Positions 43,219-53,722 of a stretch of DNA of 64,000 nt are shown here, in pieces (within the stretch, counting starts at the first letter, position 1; every line of letters starts with the position of its first letter). Source of the stretch: Plantago major (taxonomy: Eukaryota > Streptophyta > Magnoliopsida > Lamiales > Plantaginaceae); contig CM048841.1 in the NCBI GenBank assembly GCA_026545765.1, forward strand, positions 6,359,145-6,423,144, read 5' to 3'. The notes under the pieces are model-generated. The model saw nothing but the letters and a program-made list of their open reading frames with translations, was not told where the DNA came from and ran no database searches. The translations under genes were made by a program, and so were the position numbers.

Positions 43219-44632
43219 TGTTAGGAATATCTGTTAGTATTTTGATCACTCATCACATGTTCTTATCTTAGCCAGAAAGGTGATTAAGTACTCTTAGTTC
43301 ACTTGAACATTGTAAAATAAGAAATCACTGAGTATGATTAGTCTAGTAAATCTTGTATTAGGATTATATGTCTCTGAGTGTAATTTTTATTTCAAGAAGA
43401 CCATGAAGATCAATCCTAGCAATGGAGCTTTTCTGAAGATTAGAAGACTAAAGATTGCACAAGGTTTATGAAGACACAAAGGTTTAGTCTAACTCAGAAA
43501 GACTATGTCTTTAATCCTTTCTTAAGTATATTAACTTACTTTCGAAATATGATTCTGGACATATGACATCATGAGTATGGAGCATGCAAGCCATCAGAAA
43601 GGCTCATGTATCCGTTGAGACTAAAGGACAATGAATAAAGATTATGCATTAAATGCATCGTAAATCTTAAAAAGCAAGTCCTCTCTGAAACAAGAGATAG
43701 TGACTTCTGAGTACATAGTTCAAGATATAAACGGATATAATTTGATAGAGAGCACAATGGATACAATTCAAACGCCTCTCAAATTTATCTCTATATATAT
43801 CACACACTTAGATGCTTGAAGTATATACCTTAGAATGCTCTATCTTGCAAACTTACCATCAAGCAAAGTATTCTCTCAAGCACTCTACTATCCTTTCTGA
43901 AAGCTTTCTGTTGCTTGAAGAATAACTAGTAGTTCTAAGTTGTCCTGAACCTTAACAAGAGATTGTTATTCGTGAAAGAGTTGAACTATCAGATACCCTT
44001 TCTGAAGCTCATTCTCCAGAACGGACACCAATTACTTGGGTCAGTAAAGAGCAGACTGCCATCCACTGAAAAAGTGTATTAAGTAGTCTCGTTCTGTTTG
44101 TCTCTCTGTGAACATAACTGAAAAGTTATACGAGAAGCCTTTCTGACAAAACCTTATAACCAACACCATCGAGGCGTGGAGTAGAGGAAGTACTTGATTT
44201 GGGAAATCAGGGAATAACTCCAAGGTTATCTGAGTAGAGGAAGTACTTAGCTCTAGGAGCTGGGGAATAACTCAGGGGGAACATTTGGTTGGGAACCATT
44301 TGGTTAGGAATCTTAGAATAGGATTATTGTAAGGTGAACTCAATTATCTGTTTTAGTGAATTCTAGGTCTCAGAAAGACCGAAGTGGATTAGTTGGAGGA
44401 TTACGCCACCTCCAGATACCACTATACTTGCTGTGTTATTTACCTTCAGATTTACGTTTCAAAGCACACACACACATACTTATTGTTTCGCACTTACCTA
44501 TCGAAAGTTTTCCGCTCTGAATTTAAGTATCGAAACCCCGTGTTTCGAGAACTGTTTATCGACAAAAGTTTTAAAAGACTATTCACCCCCCCCCCCCTCT
44601 AGTATTTAACTTTGCCGTTATCTGGACCAACA
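43219..44632 (+). repeat. 3' LTR of copia 1
   Basis: The LTR is 1414 bp and begins TGTTAGGAATATCTG. It ends GTTATCTGGACCAACA, the same edges as the copia 2 LTR. A TATA-like CTCTATATATATC is near 43790. Two 42-bp hairpin modules lie at 44179-44220 and 44232-44273, and a C-run lies near the end. The flank after the LTR is MULE coding sequence, so the boundary is exact. Confidence 0.93.
44179..44273 (+). repeat. Tandem 42-nt hairpin modules in copia 1 LTR
   Basis: Module 1 is 44179-44220, module 2 is 44232-44273. Each reads GAGTAGAGGAAGTACTT, a 13-nt hairpin, then GGGAATAACTC. The hairpins are GATTT/AAATC and AGCTC/GAGCT, different in sequence but both perfectly paired around a 3-nt loop. GAGT and ACTC at the ends can also pair. 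Confidence 0.75.
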
Positions 44633-46682
44633 TTGATCAGTGATAAACAAAAGGGGTTGATACTAGCATTTGAAGAAAAGTTGAGTGGTGGTACTCACAG
44701 ATTCTGCATAAGTCATATGTGGAAGAATTTCTGCAATGCTGGATTTAAGGGAGAGTGTTTTAGGGATATACTTTTCAAGGCATCAAATGCAACTACTGAA
44801 TGTAGTGAATTTTTTTGTTTATTGTCTTACTAATCTTTTATTTGAAATATTAAGTCATATATGCTTGTTGTAGGTGAATTTATCAAGGCAATTGAGGAGA
44901 TGAGAGAGTTAGATCCTAAAGCAGTTGAGTGGTTGGATGACAAGGAACCAAGGTACTGGAGCAAAGCTTTTTCCAACACCCTTCCAACATGTGACATGAC
45001 TCTGAACAATGGGTGTGAGTCATTCAACAAAGTGTTGATGCCAGCCAGGGAAAAACCTATAGTGACTATGTTAGAGTGGATGAGAGAATACTTGATGACA
45101 ACGCTTCAAAAGGACAGAGATAAGGCTAGAAGGAAGTGGACTAACAGCAGACTCTGCCCAGCTATCAACAAAATTATGCACAAGAATACACATAAATTGA
45201 GGCATGTCATCTCCAGGAAGTGTGATGATAATAATTACCAGGTAATTGTTATGAAATTCTTATTTAGTCTATGCTGAAATGATATTTAATTTATAAGATC
45301 ATGATAGTATATATTGTTATGTCATATTGTACTTGTATGCATCTGTATCTAGTATTATTCTAGATTTAAGGATATTGTCATGATTAGTGTCATATTTGCA
45401 TGTTTTAGGTCTGGGGGAAAAGGGGTACTGCAATGTATAATGTTGATTTCCATGCTAGAACATGTACTTGTAGAAGTTGGCAGTTGACAGGTATTCCATG
45501 TCTTCATACTGTGAGTGCAATGGCAATGGACAAGGAGGATGCATACCTCTTTGTGGATGACTATTACACTGTGGATAGGTATCTTAGTGTGTATGACAAT
45601 GCCATATATGGTATTAATGGAGCAGACTTGTGGGGTAAATCCATGTTCATACCACCCTTGCCCCCCTAACTTTGCGAAGAAGGACAAGCAAGTGGGTAGG
45701 CCACAAAAATCAAGAAGAAAGGGAGAGGAGGAAAAGATATCCAAAAAGAAGAAAGGAAAGAAAGATGCAAATATATTTAGGCTTTATAAACCAACTGGAA
45801 GTGCTTGTTGTAGTAAATGTGGAAAACCTGGACATAATAAGAGAAAATGTCCCATGAATAGATCTGGACTGCATGATAGAAATGAGGAAGAAGATTTGAA
45901 GATGACATTGACGTAGAACAAAATGCACAAGGGAACAACCAGGAAGATGGATATGCTCAAGACAACAACCATGAAGATTGAAATGATGATGACATACTAG
46001 ATGCTTTTGGAGATCTTGCTGATGAAGTTCTTTTGAGTCTGTTGACCACAAAAAACATTGGATCATCTCAAGCAAGCAAGGTAAAATTTGGGTATTGTGT
46101 TCACTATATTGTCTTCATACTTTGATTTTAAATATACAACATCAATAACTCATGATTTCCATATTACAGGGGAATAAGGTAACTAGAGGAAGGATAACAA
46201 TTCATGATGAAATACCTACACAAGCTTCTCAAATTGTAAGTCCATGGGAATTTTATTATTGTCTTCTTTGTCCAATTGACCTAGCTTAATAAGTTGTCAT
46301 CTTGGTCACGGCAGGTCAATGTTGATACCAGAAAGAGAAGAGCACAAAAGGGGATCATAATCAATGAACCACCAAAAACTGTAAGCACTTGCTAATGAAA
46401 TATGTTAGAGTGGATAAGTCTATGAATTTTTCTAATGAAATATACTTGCTCATATAGGTGATGGAGCTAACTGCCAAGAAGCAGATGAAAGATGCACCGT
46501 CTATGTATAGACAACTTCATCCTGATCTCTCCGATGATGGTACCTTTACAAAGAATGGAAGGAAGTATGTGCACCTGGCCAATCTGAAAGATGTGATGAA
46601 CAGGGAAAGGGAAAAGAGAAGGTCTAGTTATGATTTGTGTCTGGCAGAAGAAATTTGTGTTATTTTGACTATGAACTGCTAG
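44633..46682 (+). pseudogene. MuDR-type MULE transposase, C-terminal exons
   Basis: The first base after the copia LTR starts the block LISDKQKGLI, containing a catalytic Asp of MULE transposases. Exons: 44633-44801, 44874-45241, 45409-about 45660, then a one-base shift in the C-rich stretch 45655-45668, on to about 46080, and three more small exons ending at TAG 46680-46682. A SWIM zinc finger reads CTCRSWQLTGIPCLH; a CCHC knuckle reads CSKCGKPGHNKRKC at 45808-45850. Further damage (frame change near 45895, TGA at 45978-45980) follows. It joins logically to 20322-22066, but about 170 residues of catalytic core between them are absent. Confidence 0.9.
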
Positions 46683-47858
46683 GTTGTGTCTTTTATGTTA
46701 GAGATGGATTGTTATTGTCTTTTGTGAAAGATTTGTGGTGATGGTCTGAGTACAATGCAACTATGTTGCTGCCAGTATTTTCTATATTTGGATTCAGTTT
46801 ATGACATATTTGCTATCTTTTATGGTCTATGTTAATCTCAGTCTATGTTTATCTCAATGTCCTCCAACTGTAATGGTGATAGATGAGGAAAATTTTGGTG
46901 TTGATTTGTTTATGGTCGGTATACCTCCATCGACAATGCAGAGTCAAAGAGGTATTCCTCGATAACATGCTTGAGAACAACCAAAACAACAATGACCACA
47001 CCAACTATAAATATTACTACTTTATTACAACGAAAAGGATTCTAAGGTCTTCTCCAATGGAGGATGAAAGTTAAGTTTGTAAGTTTTACAAATGTTTGAT
47101 AATGCCTCCAACGATGATGAAGTTACAAAGCGTTTGTAAGTTACAAACGCGTTTGATCGGCTGATCTTGCCGATTTTCCTTTTTTTTTTTCAATTTTTTT
47201 GTTTCATTCTCCTTTTCTTTATTTCTCTTTCTATTTTGTTTATTTTGTGTTGTTTGTTTTATTTTCTCCTTTTTCACTCTATTTCACATTTTATTTTCTT
47301 TCCTTTTCTATTTATAATATTTACTTTTTAAGGTTTATAATTATATATAAAACCTTAGTTGTAAAATTCATATATTCGAATTCACTTTTAAAAATGAACT
47401 TACATAATATAAATGCACTTCAGCAAAATAAAAAGGCTACAAATTATAAAAATGAAAACACACAACACAAACGATAATTTAAAAATATTGAAAACACCCC
47501 TTCCATAGCAAGAACTTATATGAATGATCGTAACAATCTAGACAAGTTGAAGTTTGTGATGAAGTATGAAAAATTGATTAGACAAGGTGAAGAACCCGAT
47601 GAGTTTGTCACAATGTTTTATAACATATACAAGGCTCACCTAGCAATGGTCACATCAAGACCGAGGATGAGGATGAGTATCCTAATTTCATGTAGTGTTT
47701 AATTTTATGTAATGTACTATTTTATCTCAAGTAGTGTAATATTTTTATGAAGTATTGTAATTTTTATTTTTCATATTGTGTTTTTTTATTTTTTTTTTTT
47801 TTTTATTTTTTTAAAATTAAAAATAAAAAAAAAAAATTTTTTTTTTAAAAAAAAAAAA

Positions 47859-47907
<49 letters not shown>

Positions 47908-48119
47908 TGATAGTATTTTTTTGAGAGGAGATAGAGAGAGAAGAATGTTTGAAATTACGAACGATGATGATTGATGAGAGGAGACAGAATTGATGAGAGA
48001 TTTGAGAGATTAAGCTTCAAACCAAAAGTTTAAGCAAAAGTTGGACTTGTATCTTTATTTGGCACACGACGACTCGTTACGATTTTGTTCACCAACATAC
48101 ATCAACTGTAGTAATAAGA
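46683..48119. other. AT-rich intergenic DNA
   Basis: I see no gene. The MULE right terminus is expected near 46700-46900 but I could not identify it. 47122-47142 contains the palindrome GCGTTTGTAA-G-TTACAAACGC. 47160-47340 is T-rich, and 47760-47905 is a poly-T tract followed by a poly-A tract. The short frame at 47520-47702 has no recognisable domain. Confidence 0.5.
47760..47905. repeat. Poly-T / poly-A inverted homopolymer tract
   Basis: T-runs from 47767 are followed by alternating A- and T-runs and then about 75 A-rich bases to 47905. The tract could fold into a long A:T hairpin and is prone to assembly error. Confidence 0.8.
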
Positions 48120-48556
48120 TTAATCACAAGCAGTGCAATGACAAATGGTTTCATCACCAACTTGCTCGCAGGAAACGTCCTGAGGAACACATACACTGCA
48201 GTAACACCCTCTGAGCAGGCTCCGTACGTGACAACGTTACCAGGAAGCCACTGCTGACAAATGAATGAACAATCAGCATTTATACCTGACCCGTTGCAGC
48301 TAAAACCATCATAAGGACCAATATCCGCACAACCTTGGGCCTTCACCATCAACTCTGCAATAATGAATCAGTGCATATATATTCCACAATTAAAACATGA
48401 GAACTCCATTATATATTATCAACAGATCAATTTCATCAGCTAACAGAAAACAATGTTGTGGGAATATATACTACATACATACCATTGCTTTTGGCAGCCA
48501 ATAGTAGAATCCCCAAAAAAAACCAGACTACTACACATCGACCTAATTATTCCCAT
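48120..48556 (-). pseudogene. Defensin-like cysteine-rich secreted peptide gene with apparent frameshifts
   Basis: On the minus strand, exon 1 (48556-48483) encodes a hydrophobic signal-like stretch (WFFLGILLLAAKSN), but the ATG at 48556 is out of frame with it by one base. The intron is 48482-48355 (GTATGT to TTGCAG). Exon 2 (48354-48120) continues with GCADIGPYDGFSC, DCSFIC (CxxxC) and YGACSEG. After a frameshift near 48215 it reads SVCVPQDVSC and ICHCTACD, then TAA at 48122-48120. Signal peptide, one intron after it, CxxxC and late CxC fit the plant defensin-like superfamily. Such peptides are secreted for defence or signalling. Two single-base problems in a short gene suggest a pseudogene or sequence errors. 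Confidence 0.6.
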
Positions 48557-49000
48557 TTTCGAATCTAGCTAAAATATTTGTATGTATATATGGAACTAAT
48601 AATCCCTTACTTAGTTCTACAAGCATGAAACTAGCTATCTAGTTTTCATTTGCATATTTATTAAGATCCAATTATTGATCAATGTCAACTCTTTGATTGT
48701 TATAAAGTCCTTTATTCGTTCATTTGTACTAACGAGTAGTTTCAAATTTTCATTATTATATAGCCAATCATGAATCAATGTCAACAGATCTAGTAATTAG
48801 ATTTATATAAAACCCCCTTAATTATACTACATAGTATAATATATGATGCATGTCAACTCTTTGATCGCATCATTTCTAGATATTTAATTTATTGCAAGTA
48901 GCTTTACATTTTCACTAATAATCCATCTTTAGTGATGTATAACTCGTTTTCAGAATTTGTGGTTTATATAATTACTATTACTATCCCATGCATTGCCACG
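48557..49000. other. AT-rich intergenic DNA
   Basis: I see no coding or repeat structure beyond short AT-rich words. ATGTCAACTCTTTGAT recurs at about 48683 and 48848. Confidence 0.5.
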
Positions 49001-49336
49001 ATGTAGTTTACTTTTAATAATAATAAAAAGATGAGAACAAAATAAAATTACTTGAGAAAATAAGTTGTCAAACTTACTTGTAAACAACGTCGGCCGCAGT
49101 GTTGGTAGGTAGTCATTCCTCATCAAATACTATATATATCATTGAGTCGTTTTTATGCTAACTATAGAAAATGTGAAAATACAACTCATCATGACGGATA
49201 TGCTTTGAAAGGGTAAGATTCAACCTTAACCCGTTCGGGATCCGACAGGTTGATAACATATGTTTTATATCGGGTCCTACCATATCAGATCTGTTAATTA
49301 GGTATAGATACATGTTTTAAAAAAAATTGTATCCCC
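49001..49336 (+). repeat. Repeat block Z, copy A
   Basis: The block is similar to 53394-53712: both contain GAGAAAATAA, GTAAACAA, GGTTGATA, a stretch reading TATATCxGGTCCT, CCGTTAATTAG-like words and GATACATGTTTTAAAAAAA, and both end in TGTATCCC. The solo LTR at 49337 inserted at its right edge. It has no coding content. Confidence 0.75.
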
Positions 49337-50120
49337 TGTTGATACGGAAATATGTCCAATCCGTCATAGACGCCTTTGGAACGAACCCTAAGGCGTTTCC
49401 AGCTGTCTAAGGTCCAAGGCCTCAAGGTCCGATCCAGAGGTACGACCCTAAGGCCACCTCTGCATGGTCCGACCCTCCTGAGTGAAACGGTGAACTAGAC
49501 CTCAAAGATAGTAAGTCCAAACCATGAGGGTCCGACCCGGACGATGATCCAGACATAAGTTTCTAACCACATAAGGAACAGAGTGAACTGGCACCAAGAG
49601 ATAAAATATGATCCGAGGCTATCAAGGTCCAAACCACTATGCCTTGTGGTTTATGGGAGTTGCTTTTAGACATGATTGTGACTTGGACCAGGCCCTCGGA
49701 CCTACACTATCGGACGAAGGTCCAAGACGGACTTCAGGATTCTCTAATTTCTCTCGGAGAATGACGAAACTACCCTCGAAAGCTCAAAAGGGAAATGGGT
49801 TAAGTCTTCTTAATGGGCCATGGGCCTAATAGAGCATTTTTTGCGCAATCCGAGCCTTAGACTTGGCATGATCCAATGGAGCCCTTCCTATATATGGCAC
49901 ACATTCCCATGCTAATGGTAAGTCAAGTCATCATTACAAACTAATCCCGATAACTATACATAGCAGATCTTCAATCTCTCTCTCAAGTAAAGTCTTTACC
50001 CGGTTTGACACTACGTAAACCGGGTCTTCGGTCCTAACCCCCTCCAAAGTTACTTGTGCAGGTTCTTACCCATTAGTGTTTTGGACCTTGGAGTGCTTTG
50101 GACCCTAGAGAATATCTCGC
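49337..50120 (+). repeat. Solo LTR of the gypsy 1/gypsy 2 family
   Basis: The LTR starts TGTTGATACGGAAATATGTCC, then shares GGTCCGA-rich U3 sequence, TCCTATATATGG (TATA-like), AAGTAAAGTCT, the ACCCGGTTT/AAACCGGGT hairpin (49998-50025) and TGTGCAGGTTCTTACC with the gypsy 2 LTR. The terminal CAACA is not visible and the 3' end diverges. TCCCC at 49332-49336 and 50121-50125 could be the target duplication, but both sites are C-rich. Confidence 0.7.
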
Positions 50121-50285
50121 TCCCCCTACCCAAGTATGGATCAAGAAAAGAGAAGATCAAGAGAGTTTATCGCAGAAAGTATCTCCATATCCTCACTCAA
50201 CCATGTGGTATGTGGTCATCCAACCATACACAAACAAAAATTATTATTCTACTAACATAATTTGTAATATCACGAAAATTTTATT
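50121..50285 (+). repeat. Repeat blocks X and Y, copy A
   Basis: X (about 50131-50181) contains TATGGATCAAGAAA and GAGAGTTTA. Y (about 50191-50267) contains GGTATGTGGTCA, CCAACCA and ATTCTAC. Both recur at 53205-53370, but in the order Y then X. Confidence 0.6.
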
Positions 50286-51099
50286 GGACAGTCTATTAGA
50301 TTTTATTTTGGAGATGAGAATTATATGAACTTGAGTTGATATACAGGATTATACTAGTTATTATTTTATGGGTTGTTATATCGAGGAAGACTATGGTATT
50401 TTTGTTCGATTTGATTTGGACTGGCATTAAAGCCCAAAGCAGTCTATTAAAGCATTATTGGATATTTAGGCCCGACCTGATATGGATTTGTAATTAGATA
50501 TTGATGGATGGTTATTAGATAAAGGTTTTATCACGTTCGATCCCAAGACGCCAATTAATGAAGCCCCAAATGTCTGCTTTTCTTTCTTCTTCTATCGCCA
50601 GTGCCAGATTCGCCCCAGCTCCGCCTCTCACCGGCCAACCACCATACCCGCCTGCCCTTCTTTCTTCTTTCCGTTTGGACCGAAATCGAGTGGTGTTATG
50701 AAGATCGAACCGGATTGGGGAAATTGTGAAACGTGAAGGATTGGATACGAAATTGAATCTAATCGGACAGTTCGAACGTTTTTTGGGACTATTAATTGAT
50801 CGATATGAATGGAGGGATTCGATTCGTGATGCCTTGGCATGGTTTTCGTCGAGTTAAAATCGAATTTGTGGAGTTTTGTAAGTTACAGGGACTGAATGGA
50901 GGTTTTCGGAAAGTATAAACCCTTGCTTTTGGGAATTTGAAGGTGCAGGGATCTCTCGTGCAATTTGACAAGTTTTTGCTTATATCAGTTCTGCCCCAGA
51001 CACATACAATACCTATTTTGCCCCTGACTCGCACCTTATCTACAGAAGTTGCCATCATTCGGTAATATTTTATTGTCTGCGACATAAAGAAATATTTGG

Positions 51100-51160
51100 T
51101 GCCTAGCTCGGTTGGCTTGCTGACTAACTGTCAACCTGCAGGTCAATGGTTCGAACTTTG
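51100..51160 (+). other. tRNA-like A and B box sequence
   Basis: TAGCTCGGTTGG (51104-51115) resembles an internal RNA polymerase III A box, and GGTTCGAAC (about 51148-51156) a B box, 44 nt apart. There is no cloverleaf that I can draw with confidence, so this is not called as a tRNA; it may be a tRNA-derived repeat. Confidence 0.35.
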
Positions 51161-51388
51161 CCATCACCAGATTTATTTTATGCCCCTTTTTTGTGCCCAG
51201 GAAATTACCGTTGTACCCCTAGACATTGCAGAATTACAATTGTACCCTTATACCATTAATTCCTATTTTTCCAAGCTCCAGAAAATGACCGTTTTACCCT
51301 TGTAACCCACTTATCCCTTTTTGACCTATAGAAACCGGAGTAGAGACATTATGGAGGTTGTAAGCGGTGCTCTAGAGGAATTGTGGTT

Positions 51389-52238
51389 TGTTAGAACGTA
51401 GGATCCCGGATTGGTACTTGGAACAAGATCAATAGACAATGTTGCCAACAATGTTGTTCAACAATGTCTTCAACACAGTAAACAAAAGGCAGCGAATGAA
51501 AATGAATGAAACTTCTATTACCAAGCCAACATATATAAATATGTTGACCGCGCCTTTAGGCAAAATATCTACTGACAGGAAAAGTAGATCTAATCAACTA
51601 GGTTTAATACAATCACAGATGATTGATTAAACAACCAAAACTAGCCCTAGAAGAACTAACAGTAAAAGCTATTCTAGGTCGAAGTTTGAAAGAGTTATTC
51701 CAATAATGAATACTCTTAGACAAACTCTAAAGCTAGCAGAAAACAAGAAGCCTAAACTCTTTAATAAAATCTTGATTGATCACAAAGAAAGGCCTCCTCA
51801 TTGCTCGGCTGAATCCTTGTATATATACTTGAGATGTCGACAGCTTCCATCCAAGTCGAAAGGCAATAGGATCTCAGCAAATGCAATTTTCTTTGTCTTG
51901 TTTTCTTCAATATACGCATAGAAGGAATTTTCCATATTTTGATTCTTCATAAAATATATTCCTTCTTGCTTTCACCACAAGTTGTTCTTTTTCCTTAAAT
52001 CGTCTCTTGTTCGATTTGTAAATACTTCCAGTCCAAGTTTCCTGTCCAATGTGCTTTGTTCTTGATGTTGACTGCAATGTTATATCTTCCATGTTATGCC
52101 AGCATTGAATTCTATCCTGTCACAATGTTATACAACATTGGTAGTCCTGCAGCTTCACAAACAACAACAACAAACACAAACTTGGAACTGATTATTGAAA
52201 GACAAGATTATCAAAACACAAGTGCATACTGCACTTTC
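51389..52238 (-). repeat. Copia-type LTR, same family as the solo LTR at 6987
   Basis: On the plus strand it runs from TGTTAGAACG to ACTGCACTTTCA, so on the minus strand it has TG..CA ends starting TGAAAGTGCAG. It matches 6987-8018 in reverse. To its right AATCTCCCCCTTAATC is, on the minus strand, a polypurine tract AAGGGGGAGATT, so this is the 3' LTR of a minus-strand element whose interior is gone. Confidence 0.8.
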
Positions 52239-52340
52239 AATCTCCCCCTTAATCTTAGTCTTTCATCACAAAACAAAACAAGCGGTTAGTAGAAACATAC
52301 TGCACTTTCAATCTCCCCCTTAATCTTAATCTTAATCTTT
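52227..52340 (-). repeat. Duplicated polypurine-tract segment
   Basis: CATACTGCACTTTCAATCTC followed by CCCCTTAATCTTA occurs twice, 72 bp apart (about 52227 and 52299). It contains an LTR tip and the polypurine tract of the deleted element. Confidence 0.75.
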
Positions 52341-53189
52341 GACACTTTTCCTCTTATTTTCGTATTATGGTATATATGTAGTTTTAATGTTTGATAAACA
52401 ACTTATGGTTATTACATCAAGATATGGGACTTGGTATAATAGTCTATTTGAAAAGGATCAAGTATGTGAATACCCAAAACGTATTTTATGATGTGTACGA
52501 TGTGTGAAACGATTTTGTACAAGTGCATGGATAAATGTTATGTTTGAGCTCTCAGTTGTGACTGTAAATGTTATGTGCCCTTCGGGGAATTTGTCTGGCT
52601 AGAGTACTCCCTTATGTTATGTTACCCCTTTGGTAGGGGATTATGTTTATGTTATGTGAGCCGACCTCTGTGCCACCGGACTTATACTAGTGGCCATAGG
52701 ATCATGTCTGATTGAGCCGAAATGTTACGTTTGTTATGCCATGCAGCTTTTGTATATGTGTGATTGTATTGTGTGTATATATATGTATCTTTGAAACTCT
52801 ACTTGATCTGGTAGAAGTGTCAATGAGGCTCACCCTTACACCCCTTTTTAGATATTTAGTAAGTGATTGGAAGAAGATACTTTGGAGTGGAGACGGTGGA
52901 CATATGATGGATTTGTGAAGATTATTTAGTAGTTGTTGCGTACTCTGAGATTTGTATTGTATAGGATGACTTGTAGTATTGAGATGGATGTCGTCTTTTG
53001 AGGATTTGTAATTGCTGTAATTAATATGTAATGGATTTTAGACGCTCTGTTGTACCAGTATGAGATATTTTTATGTATTTGAGAATTAAAGGAAGGCTTC
53101 GTCTTGGCGTGAGCCCATCTCACGATAGACGGTCGGTCACGCCAAAGTTTTGGTTTTGGGACGTGACATAATTTCACATGATACGGTAT

Positions 53190-53722
53190 GTTTTTCAGCA
53201 CCCCCTCCCCCCCAACCCACCGCGGTGGTATGTGGTCACCCAACCACACACAAAAAAATTATCATTCTACAATCATAATTGCACATGCTTCGGTTGTATC
53301 CCCCCATGCCCGTTATGGATCAAGAAAGTAGAGAGAAGATCGAAGAGAGTTTACCCGCTAGAGAGTATATGTTAGACACCCTCCATGCCATCAGATAGTT
53401 TGTTTTTAATAATAAATAGAAAGAGAATGACAGAGTGACATAATAAATTAATCGAGAAAATAATACAATCAAACTTTTATGTAAACAATGTTGGTTATAG
53501 TTTCGGTGGGCAGTCTTTTATCCAATACAAAATGGTTAAGTATTTTTTTATGTTAACTATATAAAACACAACTCGCCACATGCTTTTAAAGGGGTAGGAT
53601 CCAACCCGAATTCGTAAGGACCAAACGGGTTGATATATTTTATATCAGGTCCTCTAATCGTACACGACCCGTTAATTAGTAATGGATACATGTTTTAAAA
53701 AAACTGTATCCCTCAAACGCGA
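53190..53722 (+). repeat. Repeat blocks Y-X-Z, copy B
   Basis: Y (53205-53280), X (53293-53370) and Z (53394-53712) match the blocks found around the solo LTR at 49001-50285. Here Z follows X; in copy A Z precedes X. There is no coding content. Confidence 0.7.

Larger units (their letters stand above)
32597..44632 (+). mobile_element. Copia 1: Sirevirus-like Ty1/copia element, 5' end deleted
   Basis: The element starts abruptly within gag at the gypsy 2 junction and ends with a complete 3' LTR (43219-44632). Between them are gag remnant, protease, integrase, RT-RNase H, a promoter-like spacer, a long extra spliced gene and a polypurine tract. A long extra gene after pol, a large LTR and the C-run near the LTR end fit plant Sireviruses. 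It shares its LTR and gag-pol family with copia 2 (57247). MULE sequence follows immediately at 44633. Confidence 0.88.
50300..53167 (+). repeat. Probable Del/Tekay-type gypsy LTR remnant, interrupted by a copia LTR
   Basis: The right part (52400-53167) has the features I associate with Del/Tekay chromovirus LTRs: the passage CCCTTCGGGGAATTTG, GTGAGCCGACC, GAGGCTCACCC and the terminal TTTTGGGACGTGACA. The left part (50580-51380) contains a leader-like pyrimidine-rich stretch and tRNA-like boxes. I could not fix the left end or find a target duplication. No internal coding domain is present, so it may be a solo LTR. Confidence 0.45.

Noticed and set aside
44393..44602. Small frame inside the copia 1 LTR
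   Set aside because: LTR non-coding sequence; the frame is not kept in the copia 2 LTR.
46890..47160. Right terminal inverted repeat of the large MULE
   Set aside because: No sequence here is the inverted match of 20040-20200, so the right end could not be supported.
50374..53166. Exact TGTTATA...GTGACA boundaries for the Del-type LTR
   Set aside because: The candidate flanks (TGGGT and TAATT) do not match, so boundaries are left approximate.
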